A stretch of 64,000 bases of DNA from Ideonella benzenivorans (GCF_020387415.1 NZ_JAGWCB010000009.1:1-64000), one strand, 5' to 3'; counted from the stretch's first letter, positions 1 to 9,615 are shown. Program-made: numbers and translations. The notes: a model not told the origin generated them from the letters alone.

Positions 1-1
1 C

Positions 2-82
2 CTGAACTGGCGCAGCCCCATTCAGGTCTTCGCAGAACTCATGCGCGGCTTGGCCCAAGCCCATCAGGCTACAGTCCACTGA
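2..82 (+). CDS. Transposase, C-terminal end only (probable IS30 family)
   Basis: An open frame enters from the left edge and ends at TGA 80-82, leaving 26 codons. The visible end begins LNWRSPIQVFAELM, which resembles the C-terminal tail of IS30-type DDE transposases, where a short L-x-W-x-x-P-x-x-V-F segment follows the last acidic catalytic residue. The catalytic core lies outside the window, so the family call rests on this tail and on the terminal-repeat-like sequence just downstream. It could instead be the end of an unrelated gene. Confidence 0.45.
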   Translation: MNWRSPIQVFAELMRGLAQAHQATVH

Positions 83-98
83 TCAAGCAACCCGGGTG

Positions 99-127
99 GG
101 GTGTTGCACTTCAGATTTGAGAACGCC
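99..127. repeat. Possible terminal inverted repeat of the IS element
   Basis: The stretch GGTGTTGCACTTCAGATTTG and its continuation lies 17 bp after the transposase stop. It has the look of IS30-family ends known from Burkholderiales, which is recollection and not a search result. The matching left end is outside the window, so neither the inverted repeat nor a target duplication can be confirmed. If it is the IS end, the element stops about 15 bp short of the nrdJ stop codon. Confidence 0.4.
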
Positions 128-141
128 GTGTAACGCACACC

Positions 142-3060
142 TCAACCGCACTGGCCGACGTAGCCGCAGGCGGTGCAGAAGTCGCAGCCGTCCTTGTGGA
201 TCAGTGTGCTGTTGCCGCATTCCGGGCAGGGCTTGCCGGCCATCGGGCTCACGGTGTCGGCAGCATGGGTCTTGGCCTCGGGCACCTGCAGAATGCCCAT
301 CTCGCGCAGCGGGAAGCCTTCGTCGTCCAGCACGCCCAGCATCGCGTAGCGGTGGATGATCAGGCGCGCCACATAGGCCACGGTGCTGGGCCAGATCTGC
401 TGGCGCTTCTCACCCGGCACCGGGGCCATGAAGTGGCCCAGCGGCTCGCCGACATTGAGCAGCTTGCGCAGCTTCATGCCGATCCAGGCCGGGTCGATCA
501 CCCGCATGTCCAGCGACAGCAGGCGGGCCAGGCCGTCCAGCGCCTTCGGGTAGTTGCCCGAGAAGCCGACCGAGCAGGGCCGGGTCACGTAGCCGGTGGC
601 CGACTCCAGGCTGGCCAGCGCCACTTCCTTGAGCGTGAGCGTGAAGGCCTCGCCGGTGGCGGGGTTGTCCACGTCCACCGCCCAGGCCAGGGTGCCGGCG
701 GTGGTGGTGCGCGGTTCCTCGCGGCTGAACATCGCATCCAGCACCGGGGTCGGGCCACCCTCTTCCAGCGCGCCCAGCTGCTCGCAGCGCCAGCGGATCA
801 CCGCCGCGGTGGCGGCCACCACGCCCGGGAACAGGCGCTTCTCACCCGAGGGCGGGAAGGCCATCTCGAAGGCTCGTTCCTCGGCCACGGTGGCCAGGGC
901 GTCCAGCTTGAGCTTGAGCCACTGCGGGTCGTTGACCCGCATGTCCATCGACAGGGTCTTGGCCAGCGCGCCCAGGCCGCGCGGCTGTTCGGCGCCGTTG
1001 ACCCAGACCTCGAAGGGCAGGTTCTTGCCGAACAGGCCGCCGTCCGGCCCCTCGGCCGGGGTCTCGCCGACGAACAGCGCGAAGTCGCCATGCGGGTGCT
1101 GGATCATGTAGCTCCAGGCCGGGTTGCCGGCGCGCATCTCCGGCCGGCTGGGCCAGCGCATCGAGGTCAGCACCGGCTTGGGCAGCTTCTCCAGCTTCAG
1201 GCGCTGGTTGGCGCCGTCGGTGGTCAGCGGCGCGGGCTGGGCGGCCGCGGTGGCACTGGGCTCCACGCTCAGCACCGAACCCAGCACCGCATTGGGCCGG
1301 TAGGTGGCCAGGCCCTTCAGGCCGCTCTGCCAGGCCATCAGGTACAGGTCCTGGAAATCGGCGTAGGGGTAGTCGGCCGGCACATTCACCGTCTTGGAGA
1401 TGGCGGTGTCGATGCAGGGGGCCACGGCGGCCACCATCTGGGCATGCGCCTCGGCGCTCATCTCCAGCGCGGTCACGAAGGCCTCGGTCAGCGGCGCTTC
1501 GACGCCCTTCAGATGGCGGTACAGGCGCCAGGCGTGGTCCTCGACCGCGTATTCCTTGAAGCTGCCGTCGGGCATGCGCTTCTTGCGGGTGTAGGTCCAG
1601 CTGAAGGCCGGCTCGATGCCGTTGGAGGCGTTGTCGGCAAAGGCCAGGCTGATGGTGCCGGTCGGCGCGATCGACAGCAGGTGCGAGTTGCGCAGGCCGT
1701 GGGTGCGGATGCGCTCCTTGACCGCCTGCGGCAGGCGCGAGGCGAAGGTGCCGCGCGAGAGGTACATGTCGGCGTTGAACAGCGGGAAGGCGCCGCGCTC
1801 GGCCGCCAGGTCCACGCTGGCGTTGTAGGCGCCGTCACGCATCACCTCGGAGATGCGGCGGGCCATGTCACGCGCCGCGGGGGTATCGTAGCGCAGGCCC
1901 AGCATCACCAGCGCATCGCCCAGGCCGGTGAAGCCCAGGCCGACGCGGCGCTTGTTGGCGGCTTCCTCGCGCTGGCGGTCCAGCGGCCAGACGGTCACGT
2001 CCAGCACGTTGTCCAGCATGCGGGTGGCCACCTTGACGACGTCGACAAAAGCGGCCTCGTCAAAGCTGGCCTCGGCCTCGAAGGGCTGGCGCACGAAATG
2101 CGTCAGGTCGATCGAGCCCAGGCAGCAGCAGCCGTAGGGCGGCAGCGGCTGCTCGGCACAGGGGTTGGTGGCCGAGATGGTCTCGCAGTAGCTGAGGTTG
2201 TTGTCCTGGTTGATGCGGTCCAGGAACAGCACGCCCGGCTCGGCGTGGTCGTAGGTGGAGCGCATGATCTGGTCCCACAGCGCCGTGGCCGGCAGCTTGC
2301 GGTAGACCCACAGGCCGTCGCCGCGCTGGTAGGCGCCGGCCGTCTTCAGCTTGGCGCCCGGCTCGGCCTTGTGCACCAGTTCCACATCGGCCCCGGCCTG
2401 CACCGCCTTCATGAACTCGTCGGTCACGCCCACCGAGATGTTGAAGTTGCGCAGGTCGCCCTGGTCCTTGGCGTGGATGAATTCCTCGATGTCCGGGTGG
2501 TCGCAGCGCAGCACGCCCATCTGGGCGCCACGGCGGGCACCGGCGGATTCGACCGTCTCGCAGGAGCGGTCGAACACCCGCATGTAACTGACCGGGCCCG
2601 AGGCGCTGGACTGGGTGGAGCCCACCCAGGCGCCCTTGGGACGGATGCGGGAGAAGTCATAGCCCACGCCACCGCCACGGCGCATGGTCTCGGCCGCCTC
2701 GGTCAGCGCGGTGTAGATGCCGGGGAAGCCTTCATCGACCGCGGCGATCGAATCGCCCACCGGCTGCACAAAGCAGTTGATCAGGGTGGCGGTCAGGTCG
2801 GTGCCCGCGGCCGAGTTGATGCGGCCGGCCGGGACGAAGCCGCGGCGCTGAGCTTCCAGGAAGCGGGCCTCCCAGTGGGCCCGCTTGTCCTCGGGCTCAT
2901 GGACCGCCAGTGCCCGCGCGATGCGAGCGCGCACTTCGTCCAGGGACCGCTCGTCGCCTTTGGCGTACTTCTCCAGCAGCACCTCCTCACTGATCGGTTG
3001 GGCGGGCAGGGTTTCGAGCAGGGAGGCTTGGCGGGGGGCGGCAGTGCGGGTTCGGCTCAT
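142..3060 (-). CDS. nrdJ: Adenosylcobalamin-dependent ribonucleoside-diphosphate reductase (class II)
   Basis: Reduces ribonucleotides to deoxyribonucleotides in the cytoplasm using coenzyme B12, with no need for oxygen. The 972-residue product begins at ATG 3060 ([10 protein letters not shown]); a longer frame to 3117 adds 19 atypical residues. Visible hallmarks: NCFVQP near residue 95 (first redox Cys), the radical-site motif NPCAEQP near residues 299-305, the following GCCCLGS (second redox Cys), and a C-terminal Cys cluster with CPECG and CDFCTACG for reductant docking or metal binding. The region after about residue 620 contains repeated NrdJb-like segments, so the NrdJa and NrdJb parts that are split in some pseudomonads are fused here. 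It is transcribed away from an FNR box at 3264-3277. No cobalamin riboswitch was recognised upstream. Confidence 0.95.
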   Translation of the reverse strand: MSRTRTAAPRQASLLETLPAQPISEEVLLEKYAKGDERSLDEVRARIARALAVHEPEDKRAHWEARFLEAQRRGFVPAGRINSAAGTDLTATLINCFVQPVGDSIAAVDEGFPGIYTALTEAAETMRRGGGVGYDFSRIRPKGAWVGSTQSSASGPVSYMRVFDRSCETVESAGARRGAQMGVLRCDHPDIEEFIHAKDQGDLRNFNISVGVTDEFMKAVQAGADVELVHKAEPGAKLKTAGAYQRGDGLWVYRKLPATALWDQIMRSTYDHAEPGVLFLDRINQDNNLSYCETISATNPCAEQPLPPYGCCCLGSIDLTHFVRQPFEAEASFDEAAFVDVVKVATRMLDNVLDVTVWPLDRQREEAANKRRVGLGFTGLGDALVMLGLRYDTPAARDMARRISEVMRDGAYNASVDLAAERGAFPLFNADMYLSRGTFASRLPQAVKERIRTHGLRNSHLLSIAPTGTISLAFADNASNGIEPAFSWTYTRKKRMPDGSFKEYAVEDHAWRLYRHLKGVEAPLTEAFVTALEMSAEAHAQMVAAVAPCIDTAISKTVNVPADYPYADFQDLYLMAWQSGLKGLATYRPNAVLGSVLSVEPSATAAAQPAPLTTDGANQRLKLEKLPKPVLTSMRWPSRPEMRAGNPAWSYMIQHPHGDFALFVGETPAEGPDGGLFGKNLPFEVWVNGAEQPRGLGALAKTLSMDMRVNDPQWLKLKLDALATVAEERAFEMAFPPSGEKRLFPGVVAATAAVIRWRCEQLGALEEGGPTPVLDAMFSREEPRTTTAGTLAWAVDVDNPATGEAFTLTLKEVALASLESATGYVTRPCSVGFSGNYPKALDGLARLLSLDMRVIDPAWIGMKLRKLLNVGEPLGHFMAPVPGEKRQQIWPSTVAYVARLIIHRYAMLGVLDDEGFPLREMGILQVPEAKTHAADTVSPMAGKPCPECGNSTLIHKDGCDFCTACGYVGQCG

Positions 3061-3263
3061 GGGTATGGCGTCTCGGGGCTGGTCAAAAATACAGCCGCGC
3101 ATCATGCGCCAAAGCACCGGACTCGGACAGTCTTGACAAGGCCAGCAGGGCCTTTCTCGGCCGCCTTTTGGCCCACCGCAAAGCTCTTGCAGCCCCCTCG
3201 GGTTCGGGAACGGGATTCGCTTCTTATCCCTATTCCAGACTCGGTTTTAGCGCCATTGTTGAA

Positions 3264-3277
3264 TTGATTTTCATCAA
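3264..3277. promoter_or_regulatory. FNR/ANR box in the nrdJ divergent region
   Basis: TTGATTTTCATCAA matches the FNR consensus TTGAT-N4-ATCAA exactly. Its centre is 210 bp from the nrdJ ATG and 60 bp from the ATG of the divergent small gene. On the nrdJ side, minus-strand AT-rich stretches (GAATAG near 3236-3231, GGATAA near 3230-3225) could be -10 elements giving FNR spacing of roughly -46 to -53. The other side is GC-rich. Control of an oxygen-independent reductase by FNR makes biological sense, but the direction of control is inferred. Confidence 0.65.
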
Positions 3278-3286
3278 GAGTGACGG

Positions 3287-3309
3287 CCCGGGACTGGTCA
3301 AGTCCCGGG
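3287..3309. repeat. Perfect 9-bp inverted repeat upstream of the DUF59-like gene
   Basis: CCCGGGACT (3287-3295), loop GGTCA, AGTCCCGGG (3301-3309). It lies 10 bp downstream of the FNR box and 21 bp upstream of the ATG at 3331, so it falls in or near the leader of the small gene. No T-tract follows, so it is not an obvious terminator. It may be an operator or an RNA hairpin near the ribosome-binding region. Confidence 0.5.
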
Positions 3310-3330
3310 TTCCGCCGCACACTGCGAACC

Positions 3331-3711
3331 ATGGCTTCCGTGATTCCGATCAAGTCCCGCGCCCCTGCCGTGAGCACGGAAGGTTGTGGCGCCTGCCTGC
3401 ACAGCGCCAGCGGACCGGTGTGCCAGTCGGCCTGCGATGTCTCGGCCGACCATGAGCCCGAGGTCAGCGGCCCGGCCGAGGCCGTGCAACGCCTGCTGAG
3501 CGCCCTGGACCTGGCCCTGGGCCCGCTGCGCGATGGCAGCGTGGTCTCGGCACGTTCGGTGATCCAGTCCCTGCACCTGCTCGATGGCGAGGCCGAGCTG
3601 ACCCTGGCCATCGCCCCGCACTGCGGCGGCGCCCTGCTGGCGGATGCCGCGTTCGACACCATGCGCCGCCTGCTGCCCGACACCGACATCTACGTGCGCC
3701 ACGCCGCCTGA
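3331..3711 (+). CDS. Small Cys-rich DUF59/MIP18-like protein
   Basis: A 126-residue protein. Residues about 80-125 (DGEAELTLAIAPHCG, then ALLADAAFDTMRRLLPDTD) follow the DUF59/MIP18 pattern: a strand ending in a conserved Cys, a helix, then a strand. Proteins of this family act in Fe-S cluster assembly or delivery. The N-terminus adds four cysteines (C19, C22, C31, C35) that could bind metal. The ATG at 3331 was preferred to GTG 3280, which would put the inverted repeat and an unrelated leader inside the coding region; neither has a strong Shine-Dalgarno. It is divergent from nrdJ and shares the FNR-box region. Family assignment is tentative. Confidence 0.6.
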   Translation: MASVIPIKSRAPAVSTEGCGACLHSASGPVCQSACDVSADHEPEVSGPAEAVQRLLSALDLALGPLRDGSVVSARSVIQSLHLLDGEAELTLAIAPHCGGALLADAAFDTMRRLLPDTDIYVRHAA

Positions 3712-3769
3712 GCGTTCTGGGCCGGCCAACTGCCGGATACTGGGGTTTTTCACGACCGGACCTGCCCGC

Positions 3770-4867
3770 ATGCGTTCGCCCCGTTCCCCGGACCTGATCC
3801 AGCAGCTGTTGTCGGTCCTCACCCTGCTCGTGCTGATCGGCAGCAGCCTGTGGGTGATGCAACCCTTCGTCGCGCCGCTGATCTGGGCCGCGATGATCAC
3901 CGTGGCCACCTGGCCCACCCTGCTGTGGCTGCAGCGGCGCCTGGGGGGCCGGCGCGGCCTGGCCACCACGGTCATGCTGCTGTTGCTGCTGTTGGTGCTG
4001 TTCGTGCCGCTGACGCTGGCCATCGTGACCCTGGCCAGCCATGCCGACGAAGCCCTGAACTGGCTGCGCGGGCTGGACCCGACCCAGTGGAGCACCCCGC
4101 CTGCCTGGGTGGGCACCCTGCCGATGGTGGGCGAACGGCTGAACCAGTTCTGGCGGGACAGCCTGCAAGGCGGCGGCGCCGCGCTGCTGGCCAAGCTCAG
4201 CCCCTATGCCGGCACGCTGGCCCGCACCGTGCTGCGCCAGGCCAGCGCGCTGGGCGCCGTGGGCCTGCAGTTCCTGATGACGGTGGCCATCTGCGGGGTG
4301 CTCTACATCCAGGGCGAAGTCGCCGCCCGGGGCGTGACCCGCTTCGCCCACCGGCTGGCGGGCGAGCGCGGTGTGCGCATGGTGGAACTGGCCACCCACG
4401 CGGCACGGGGCGTGGCGCTGGGCGTGGTCGTCACCGCGGTGGCCCAGGCCGTGCTGGGCGGGCTGGGTGTGGCGGTGGCGGGCGTGCCGGGCGCGATGGT
4501 GCTCACCACCATCATGTTCCTGCTCACCATCGCCCAGATCGGCCCCCTGCCGGTGCTGCTGGTCTGCTGCGGCTGGCTGCTCTGGTCGGGGTCCACCGGT
4601 GCGGCCATCGGCCTCTTGCTCTGGTCGGGCGTCGTAGGCACCATCGACAACCTGCTGCGGCCCTGGCTGATCCGCAAGGGCGCCGACCTGCCGCTGCTGT
4701 TGATCTTCGCCGGCGTGATCGGCGGGTTGATGGCCTTCGGGTTGCTCGGCATCTTCATCGGCCCGGTGGTGCTGGCGGTCACCTACACGCTGATGGGATC
4801 CTGGATCGACGAAGAAGGCCCTGCGCCGGCCCTCGACACCACCCCGACCACTCCCGACGCGTCCTGA
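3770..4867 (+). CDS. AI-2E family transporter (YdiK/PerM-like membrane protein)
   Basis: A 365-residue inner-membrane protein with the layout of the AI-2 exporter superfamily: two hydrophobic segments at the N-terminus (about residues 10-35 and 60-90), a central soluble stretch (about 95-160), then a run of five or six membrane helices. The motif PGAMVLTTIMFLLTIAQIGP near residues 240-260 and NLLRPWLIRKGADLPLLLIF are typical of YdiK homologues. Substrates in this family are mostly unproven. ATG 3770 was chosen over an earlier in-frame start because the hydrophobic N-terminus begins there and upstream sequence overlaps the previous gene. Confidence 0.85.
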   Translation: MRSPRSPDLIQQLLSVLTLLVLIGSSLWVMQPFVAPLIWAAMITVATWPTLLWLQRRLGGRRGLATTVMLLLLLLVLFVPLTLAIVTLASHADEALNWLRGLDPTQWSTPPAWVGTLPMVGERLNQFWRDSLQGGGAALLAKLSPYAGTLARTVLRQASALGAVGLQFLMTVAICGVLYIQGEVAARGVTRFAHRLAGERGVRMVELATHAARGVALGVVVTAVAQAVLGGLGVAVAGVPGAMVLTTIMFLLTIAQIGPLPVLLVCCGWLLWSGSTGAAIGLLLWSGVVGTIDNLLRPWLIRKGADLPLLLIFAGVIGGLMAFGLLGIFIGPVVLAVTYTLMGSWIDEEGPAPALDTTPTTPDAS

Positions 4868-4891
4868 ACTCTGCTCCCCAGGAGATTCGAC

Positions 4892-5389
4892 ATGGCACAG
4901 GCTTCCCATTTCCTCCGCACCACGCTGACCAGCCTGTTCGCGCTGGCCACCCAGGCGGCCCTGGCCGGCAGCGTGACGGTGCACTTTCTGCCCGCCGAGA
5001 AGTACAGCGACGTGCATGTCGACGGCGACCCGGCGGTCCAGCTGTTCAAACCGCTGACCCAAAGCCTGGAGCAACTGGCCCAACGCCTGCCGGCGGATCA
5101 GACGCTGTCGATCGACGTGAGCGACATCGACCTGGCGGGGGACTGGCGCCCGGTGGGCCCGCAGGGGCAATGGATGCGGGTGCTGAGTTCGGCCACCTGG
5201 CCACGCCTGACGCTCCGCTACCGGCTGAGCGATGCCTCGGGCCAGGTGCTGCGCAGCGGCGAGACCACCCTCAAGGACATGGATTACCAGTCGCCGCCCG
5301 ACCTGTTCAGCAACAGCGACCCGCTGCGCTACGAAAAACGCCTGCTGCGCGACTGGTTCGAGCGGGAACTCGTCCATCCGCAGCCCTGA
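4892..5389 (+). CDS. DUF3016 domain exported protein
   Basis: A 165-residue protein with a signal peptide (hydrophobic stretch ending in the Ala-rich QAALAG near residue 26). The mature part, from VTVHFLPAEKYSDV to the C-terminal NSDPLRYEKRLLRDWFERE, fits DUF3016, a periplasmic family of unknown function common in beta- and gammaproteobacteria. The start is secured by a strong AGGAG (4880-4884), 7 bp before the ATG. It follows the AI-2E gene by 24 bp and may be co-transcribed. Confidence 0.8.
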   Translation: MAQASHFLRTTLTSLFALATQAALAGSVTVHFLPAEKYSDVHVDGDPAVQLFKPLTQSLEQLAQRLPADQTLSIDVSDIDLAGDWRPVGPQGQWMRVLSSATWPRLTLRYRLSDASGQVLRSGETTLKDMDYQSPPDLFSNSDPLRYEKRLLRDWFERELVHPQP

Positions 5390-5468
5390 AGCCGGCGCGG
5401 ACGAGCCGCCCGGCCAAACCGGGTAGAGTGGCGCACGACTTTCCGCCGTACCCCGGCCTGGTTCGCCC

Positions 5469-7199
5469 ATGCGTCTACCCGACCTGTTCACCACCTCGCG
5501 CGGCCGTCTGGCCGCGTTCTTCCTTCTGTATGTGACCGAGGGCATCCCCCTCGGCTTCGCCGCCACCGCCATCGCCACCCAGCTGCGCCGCCAGGGCGTG
5601 GGCCCGGCCGAGATCGGCGCCTTCGTGGGGTCGTTCTACCTGCCCTGGGCCTTCAAATGGGCCTTTGGGCCGGTGGTGGACGTCTTTGCCTCAGCCCGGC
5701 TGGGCCGGCGCCGCGGCTGGATCCTGGGCATGCAGGTGCTGATGGTGCTGACGCTGCTGTCCACCGTGTTGCTGAAGCTGCCGGAGCAACTGGGCCTGCT
5801 GACCGCCATCCTGCTGGTGCACAACGTGTTCTCGGCCACGCAGGACGTGGCCATCGACGCGCTGGCCGTCAACTCGCTGCAGGAACACGAGCGCGCCACC
5901 GGCAACGGCATGATGTTCGCCGGCGCCAGCATCGGCCAGATGATCGGCGGCAGCGGGGCCTTGTTCATCGCCGCGCGCTTCGGCTTCCAGAGTTCCTTCT
6001 TCTTCGTGGCCGGCGCCATCGTGCTGGTCACGCTGCTCGTGGTGCTGCCGTTCAAGGAACCGGCCGACCCGGCCTGGGAAGCCCGCCGCGGCGGCGGCCT
6101 CAAAGCCGCTGGGCGCGAGATGCGTGATTTCGCGATGGACGCCTTCCGCTCCTTCGTCGGCACGCGCGGCGCTTTCGCCGGCCTGGGCATGGCCCTGCTG
6201 CCGCCCGGCGCGCTGTGCCTGGGCCTGGCGCTGCAAAGCAATCTGGCGGTGGAGCTGGGCCTGAACGACGACCAGGTGGCCTGGCTGAACCTGTGGTCCA
6301 CCATCATCGGCGCCATCGGCTGCGTGATCGGCGGCGTGATCGCCGACCGGATGGACCGGCGCAAGGCCCTGACCGCTTACATCCTGCTGATGGCGCTGCC
6401 GGTGCTGGCGCTCGCCGGCATCCTGCAGCACGAAGGCTGGATCACTGCGGAGGCCAACCTGCACGGGCTGCACAACGCCGCGCTGCCCTTCCTGGTGGGC
6501 GCCTTCTGGGTCGCCACGCTGACCTACCAGTTCTGCAACGGCCTGATGTACAGCACGGCCAATGCCATCTACATGGACGTGACCAACCCGGCGGTGGCCG
6601 CCACCCAGTTCACCGCCTACATGGCCATGGCCAACCTCGCCATCTCCTACAGCGCCACCTGGCAAGGCATCGGCATCGAGGCCTGGGGCTATCCGCGCAC
6701 CATGCTGATCGACGCGCTGTTCGGCATGGTCTTCCTGGTGCTGCTGCCCTTCACCCGCAAGCGCCCGGACAGCCCCCAGGGGTTCACCGACGCCCATGCC
6801 AGCACGCGCGCCCGCGCACTGGCCCGGGCGCTCGCCGTGATGTGCCTGGTGTGGCTGCCGGTGCATGCCGAGCAAAGCCTGCTGGGCCCGGCCCAGCCGA
6901 TCGCCGGCACGCTGTTCTCACTGGTGTTCGTGGCCGCCACACTGTTCCTGCTGGCCGGCGGCACCGTGCTGGGCCAGGAGCAACCTGCCCTGGCCCGCAC
7001 GGCCCGGCGCTTCGCCCTGCTGCTGCTCCTGCTGTTGCTGCGCGACCACCTGGGCAACGCCCCCGCCTGGCTGCAGACGGTGGCGGACGCGCTGTTCTAC
7101 CTGCTGCCCGCCCTCGCCGCGTTGCTGCTCTGGCGCCTGGCGAGCCGGCCCTGGCAGACGCTGCAAGCCCCGGCCAACCGGCCGGTGGCCAAGGCTTGA
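5469..7199 (+). CDS. Major facilitator superfamily transporter (AmpG-like) with extra C-terminal membrane segments
   Basis: A 576-residue integral membrane protein. The N-terminal motif TEGIPLGFAATAIATQLRRQ and the following FKWAFGPVVD resemble the AmpG/acetyl-CoA transporter branch of the MFS; the cytoplasmic loop GRRRGWILG is the usual signature between helices 2 and 3. About twelve helices end near residue 430. A further 120 residues contain three or four more hydrophobic stretches (LALAVMCLVWLPV, SLVFVAATLFLLAGG, a Leu run, and a final ALFYLLPALAALLLW), longer than common 12-helix MFS proteins. The substrate is unknown; muropeptide uptake is only a suggestion from the AmpG likeness. Confidence 0.8.
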   Translation: MRLPDLFTTSRGRLAAFFLLYVTEGIPLGFAATAIATQLRRQGVGPAEIGAFVGSFYLPWAFKWAFGPVVDVFASARLGRRRGWILGMQVLMVLTLLSTVLLKLPEQLGLLTAILLVHNVFSATQDVAIDALAVNSLQEHERATGNGMMFAGASIGQMIGGSGALFIAARFGFQSSFFFVAGAIVLVTLLVVLPFKEPADPAWEARRGGGLKAAGREMRDFAMDAFRSFVGTRGAFAGLGMALLPPGALCLGLALQSNLAVELGLNDDQVAWLNLWSTIIGAIGCVIGGVIADRMDRRKALTAYILLMALPVLALAGILQHEGWITAEANLHGLHNAALPFLVGAFWVATLTYQFCNGLMYSTANAIYMDVTNPAVAATQFTAYMAMANLAISYSATWQGIGIEAWGYPRTMLIDALFGMVFLVLLPFTRKRPDSPQGFTDAHASTRARALARALAVMCLVWLPVHAEQSLLGPAQPIAGTLFSLVFVAATLFLLAGGTVLGQEQPALARTARRFALLLLLLLLRDHLGNAPAWLQTVADALFYLLPALAALLLWRLASRPWQTLQAPANRPVAKA

Positions 7200-7225
7200 G
7201 CCAATCTTCTGATCGACCCACGACG

Positions 7226-7513
7226 ATGTACCTGATCCAGATCCGCTACACCCGGCCGCAGGCCGAGGTGGAACAACAGCTCGAAGCCCACCGGGCCTAC
7301 CTGCGCGAGGCCCCCGAGGCCGCCGGCATCCTGATGACCGCCCGGCGCCAGGACCGCACGGGTGGTCTGGTGCTGATGCGGGCGGACAGTCTGGCGGCGG
7401 TCGAGGCCTTCGTGGCCCGCGACCCTTACGCCACCGCCGGCGTGGCGGTCTTCGAGATCACCGCCTACGACGTGGCCCAGGTCGCGCCGGGGCTGGAAGG
7501 CCTGAAGGGCTGA
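7226..7513 (+). CDS. YciI family protein
   Basis: A 95-residue protein of the YciI/YCII fold. It shows the expected N-terminal strand (MYLIQIRYTR), a conserved His in the first helix (LEAHRAYL), and the DPYATAGV segment corresponding to the family D-P-F-x-x-x-G motif. YciI-like proteins form small alpha-beta barrels with a His-Asp pair; physiological roles are mostly unknown. It lies 26 bp after the MFS gene and its TGA directly abuts the stop codon of the convergent SDR gene. Confidence 0.85.
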   Translation: MYLIQIRYTRPQAEVEQQLEAHRAYLREAPEAAGILMTARRQDRTGGLVLMRADSLAAVEAFVARDPYATAGVAVFEITAYDVAQVAPGLEGLKG

Positions 7514-8287
7514 TCAGCCCCGGCCCACGAAGGGCATGGCGGTGGCCATCACGGTGGTGAACAGCACATTGGCCGACAGCGGCAGGCCGGCGATGTGCAC
7601 CACCAGGTCGGCCACCTGTTGCACATCCATGCGGGCCTCGGCCCGCACCTGGCCGTCGGCCTGCAGCATGCCGCTGGCCATGGTGGTGGTCATGTCGGTG
7701 GCGGCATTGCCGATGTCGATCTGACCCACCGCGATGTCGAAGGCCCGGCCATCAAGCGCCGCCGCGCGGGTCAGCCCGGTCATCGCGTGCTTGGTGGCGG
7801 TGTAGGCCACCGAGTTCGGCCGCGGCGCATGGGCCGAGATCGAGCCGTTGTTCAGAATGCGGCCACCGCGCGGCGCCTGCGCCTTCATCTGCCGGAAGGC
7901 CTCGCGGGTGCAGAGGAAGGCGCCGGTCAGGTTGACGTCCACCGCCGCCTGCCAGTCGGCCAGCGGCAGGTCCTCCAGCGGCACGCCGGCGGTGAAGATG
8001 CCGGCGTTGTTGAACAGGAAGTCCAGCCGGCCGAAGCGCGCGTGGACCGCCGCGAACAAGGCCTTCACCGAAGCCTCGTCGCGCACATCGGCCACCACCG
8101 GGCAGGCCCGCTCGGGCGCCGCGCTGGCCGCGACCACCGCCGCCAGCGCCTCGGCCTGGCGGCCGGCCAGCACCACCGTCCAGCCCGCCTCGATCAGCGC
8201 CAGCGCGCAGGCCCGGCCGATGCCGCGCCCGGCGCCGGTCACCAGGGCGATGCGCGGCGTGTCGAAGGAAGCGGATGGGGTGGGCAT
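7514..8287 (-). CDS. SDR family NAD(P)-dependent oxidoreductase
   Basis: A 257-residue short-chain dehydrogenase. It has the Rossmann cofactor motif [11 protein letters not shown] near residue 16, the FNNAGI motif of strand 4, the active-site Ser in the NNGSIS segment and the catalytic pair in YTATKHAM. The C-terminal half is of classical length. ATG 8287 was chosen because GGAG sits a few bases upstream; a frame extending to 8323 lacks this. The substrate cannot be read from the sequence. It is convergent with the YciI gene, with no intervening bases. Confidence 0.88.
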   Translation of the reverse strand: MPTPSASFDTPRIALVTGAGRGIGRACALALIEAGWTVVLAGRQAEALAAVVAASAAPERACPVVADVRDEASVKALFAAVHARFGRLDFLFNNAGIFTAGVPLEDLPLADWQAAVDVNLTGAFLCTREAFRQMKAQAPRGGRILNNGSISAHAPRPNSVAYTATKHAMTGLTRAAALDGRAFDIAVGQIDIGNAATDMTTTMASGMLQADGQVRAEARMDVQQVADLVVHIAGLPLSANVLFTTVMATAMPFVGRG

Positions 8288-8340
8288 GGGCAACTCCGGC
8301 GGAACGGGCCCGCAGTCTGCCATGCCCCGGGGCCCGCGCC

Positions 8341-9615
8341 TCAGGCGGGCTGGGCCATCAGGGCCTGCAGCTCGGGGGCGGCCTCGTTCGCCTCGCGGGT
8401 CAGCAGGCGCTCCATCAGCTCACGCACGCTGCGGATCTGGCTGCCAAAGGGCAGCGCGCCGACGCCGCGGAAGAACAGGCCCTTCTTCAGGTCGCCACGC
8501 AGCGCGGCGGCCAGCTGGTTGTCGATGCAGAACTGGCCCCAGTCCTTGAAGCCATCGCGCAGGCCGCATTGGGCCAGGCAGTCGAAGGCCTTGGTGCAGC
8601 GGGCCTTGGCATGGGCGACGGCCTGCAGCTTCTGCTCGGCCGCCAGGTAGCTCTTCATCCACAGCGTCTTGACCGCGCGGGCCGGCAGACCGGCCACGCT
8701 GGTGAAGGTCACCATGTCCTCGTCGCGGGCCTCGGCCAGCACCTGCTTGAACTCGGGCGAGGCGTCGCATTCCTGGGTCACCGCGAAGGCCGTGCCCAGC
8801 TGGGCCGCGTCGGCGCCCAGCGCCTGCACGCGGGCGATGTCGGCATGGGTGCGGATGCCGCCGGCGGCGATCAGCGGGATCTCCTTCTCGATGCCGGCCT
8901 TGCGCAGGAAGTCGCGCACCTCGGGCAGCACGCGCTCAAAGTCGAAGCGCGGGTCGTTCAGATCGGCGATCTTGGCCGCGCCCAGGTGGCCGGCGGCCAG
9001 CCGGGGGTGTTCGATGACGATCGCGTCGGGCAGGCGCTTCTTGCGCTCCCACTTCTTGACGATCAGCGCCACGCCGCGCGAGTCGGACAGGATGGGCACG
9101 ATCAGCGCGTTGGGGTGGTCGGCCGCCAGGTCCGGCAGGTCCAGCGGCAGACCGGCGCCCACCACCACCATGTCGGCGCCGCTCTCCAGCGAGGTCTTCA
9201 CATGGGCGGCGTAGTCGCTGATGGCGCGCATCACGTTCACGGCGATCAGGCCCTTGCCCGCGGCGATGTCGCGTGCGGCATGGATCTCCCGCTTGAGCGC
9301 CTCGACATTGGCCTCGTTGATGCGAGCCTTGGAGTCCTCGTCCATGCCGGGCCGGGCCGACAGGCCCTCGGTGGCCGCCATCAGGTCAGGATGGTGACGG
9401 CGCAGGTCCACCGAACTGATGGTGCCCACGCCGCCCTCGGCCGCCACGCTGCCGGCCAGCCGGTGCGCGCTGATGCCCACCCCCATGCCGCCCTGCACGA
9501 TGGGCAGCAGCCAGCGGCCGGCGACGTGCAGCGGCTTGAGCCCGCTGCGCGAAAGCAGGCCGGCCAGCCCCGCATCGACGTGGGTGGAATCAACCGGAGT
9601 GGCAGAGGCGTTCAT
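8341..9615 (-). CDS. Nitronate monooxygenase family flavoprotein (2-nitropropane dioxygenase-like)
   Basis: A 424-residue TIM-barrel flavoenzyme. Motifs: [13 protein letters not shown] at the N-terminus (FMN phosphate-binding strand 1), [12 protein letters not shown] around the middle (active-site His of the family), and [31 protein letters not shown] (FMN-binding GG and G-A-D/G-T segments). The C-terminal region has several Cys (C-x11-C-type) and is longer than the simplest members, matching a proteobacterial subgroup of about 400 residues. Members oxidise alkyl nitronates such as propionate-3-nitronate; the actual substrate is not proven here. ATG 9615 is taken as start; ATG 9633 is possible. 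Confidence 0.82.
   Translation of the reverse strand: MNASATPVDSTHVDAGLAGLLSRSGLKPLHVAGRWLLPIVQGGMGVGISAHRLAGSVAAEGGVGTISSVDLRRHHPDLMAATEGLSARPGMDEDSKARINEANVEALKREIHAARDIAAGKGLIAVNVMRAISDYAAHVKTSLESGADMVVVGAGLPLDLPDLAADHPNALIVPILSDSRGVALIVKKWERKKRLPDAIVIEHPRLAAGHLGAAKIADLNDPRFDFERVLPEVRDFLRKAGIEKEIPLIAAGGIRTHADIARVQALGADAAQLGTAFAVTQECDASPEFKQVLAEARDEDMVTFTSVAGLPARAVKTLWMKSYLAAEQKLQAVAHAKARCTKAFDCLAQCGLRDGFKDWGQFCIDNQLAAALRGDLKKGLFFRGVGALPFGSQIRSVRELMERLLTREANEAAPELQALMAQPA

Noticed and set aside
196-3267. Very long plus-strand open frame across nrdJ
   Set aside because: It is antisense to nrdJ; the translation is His/Gly/Arg-rich without domains, a typical shadow in high-GC DNA.
3061-3330. 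Cobalamin riboswitch upstream of nrdJ
   Set aside because: No B12-box-like sequence or matching fold was recognised; only the FNR box and the short palindrome stand out.
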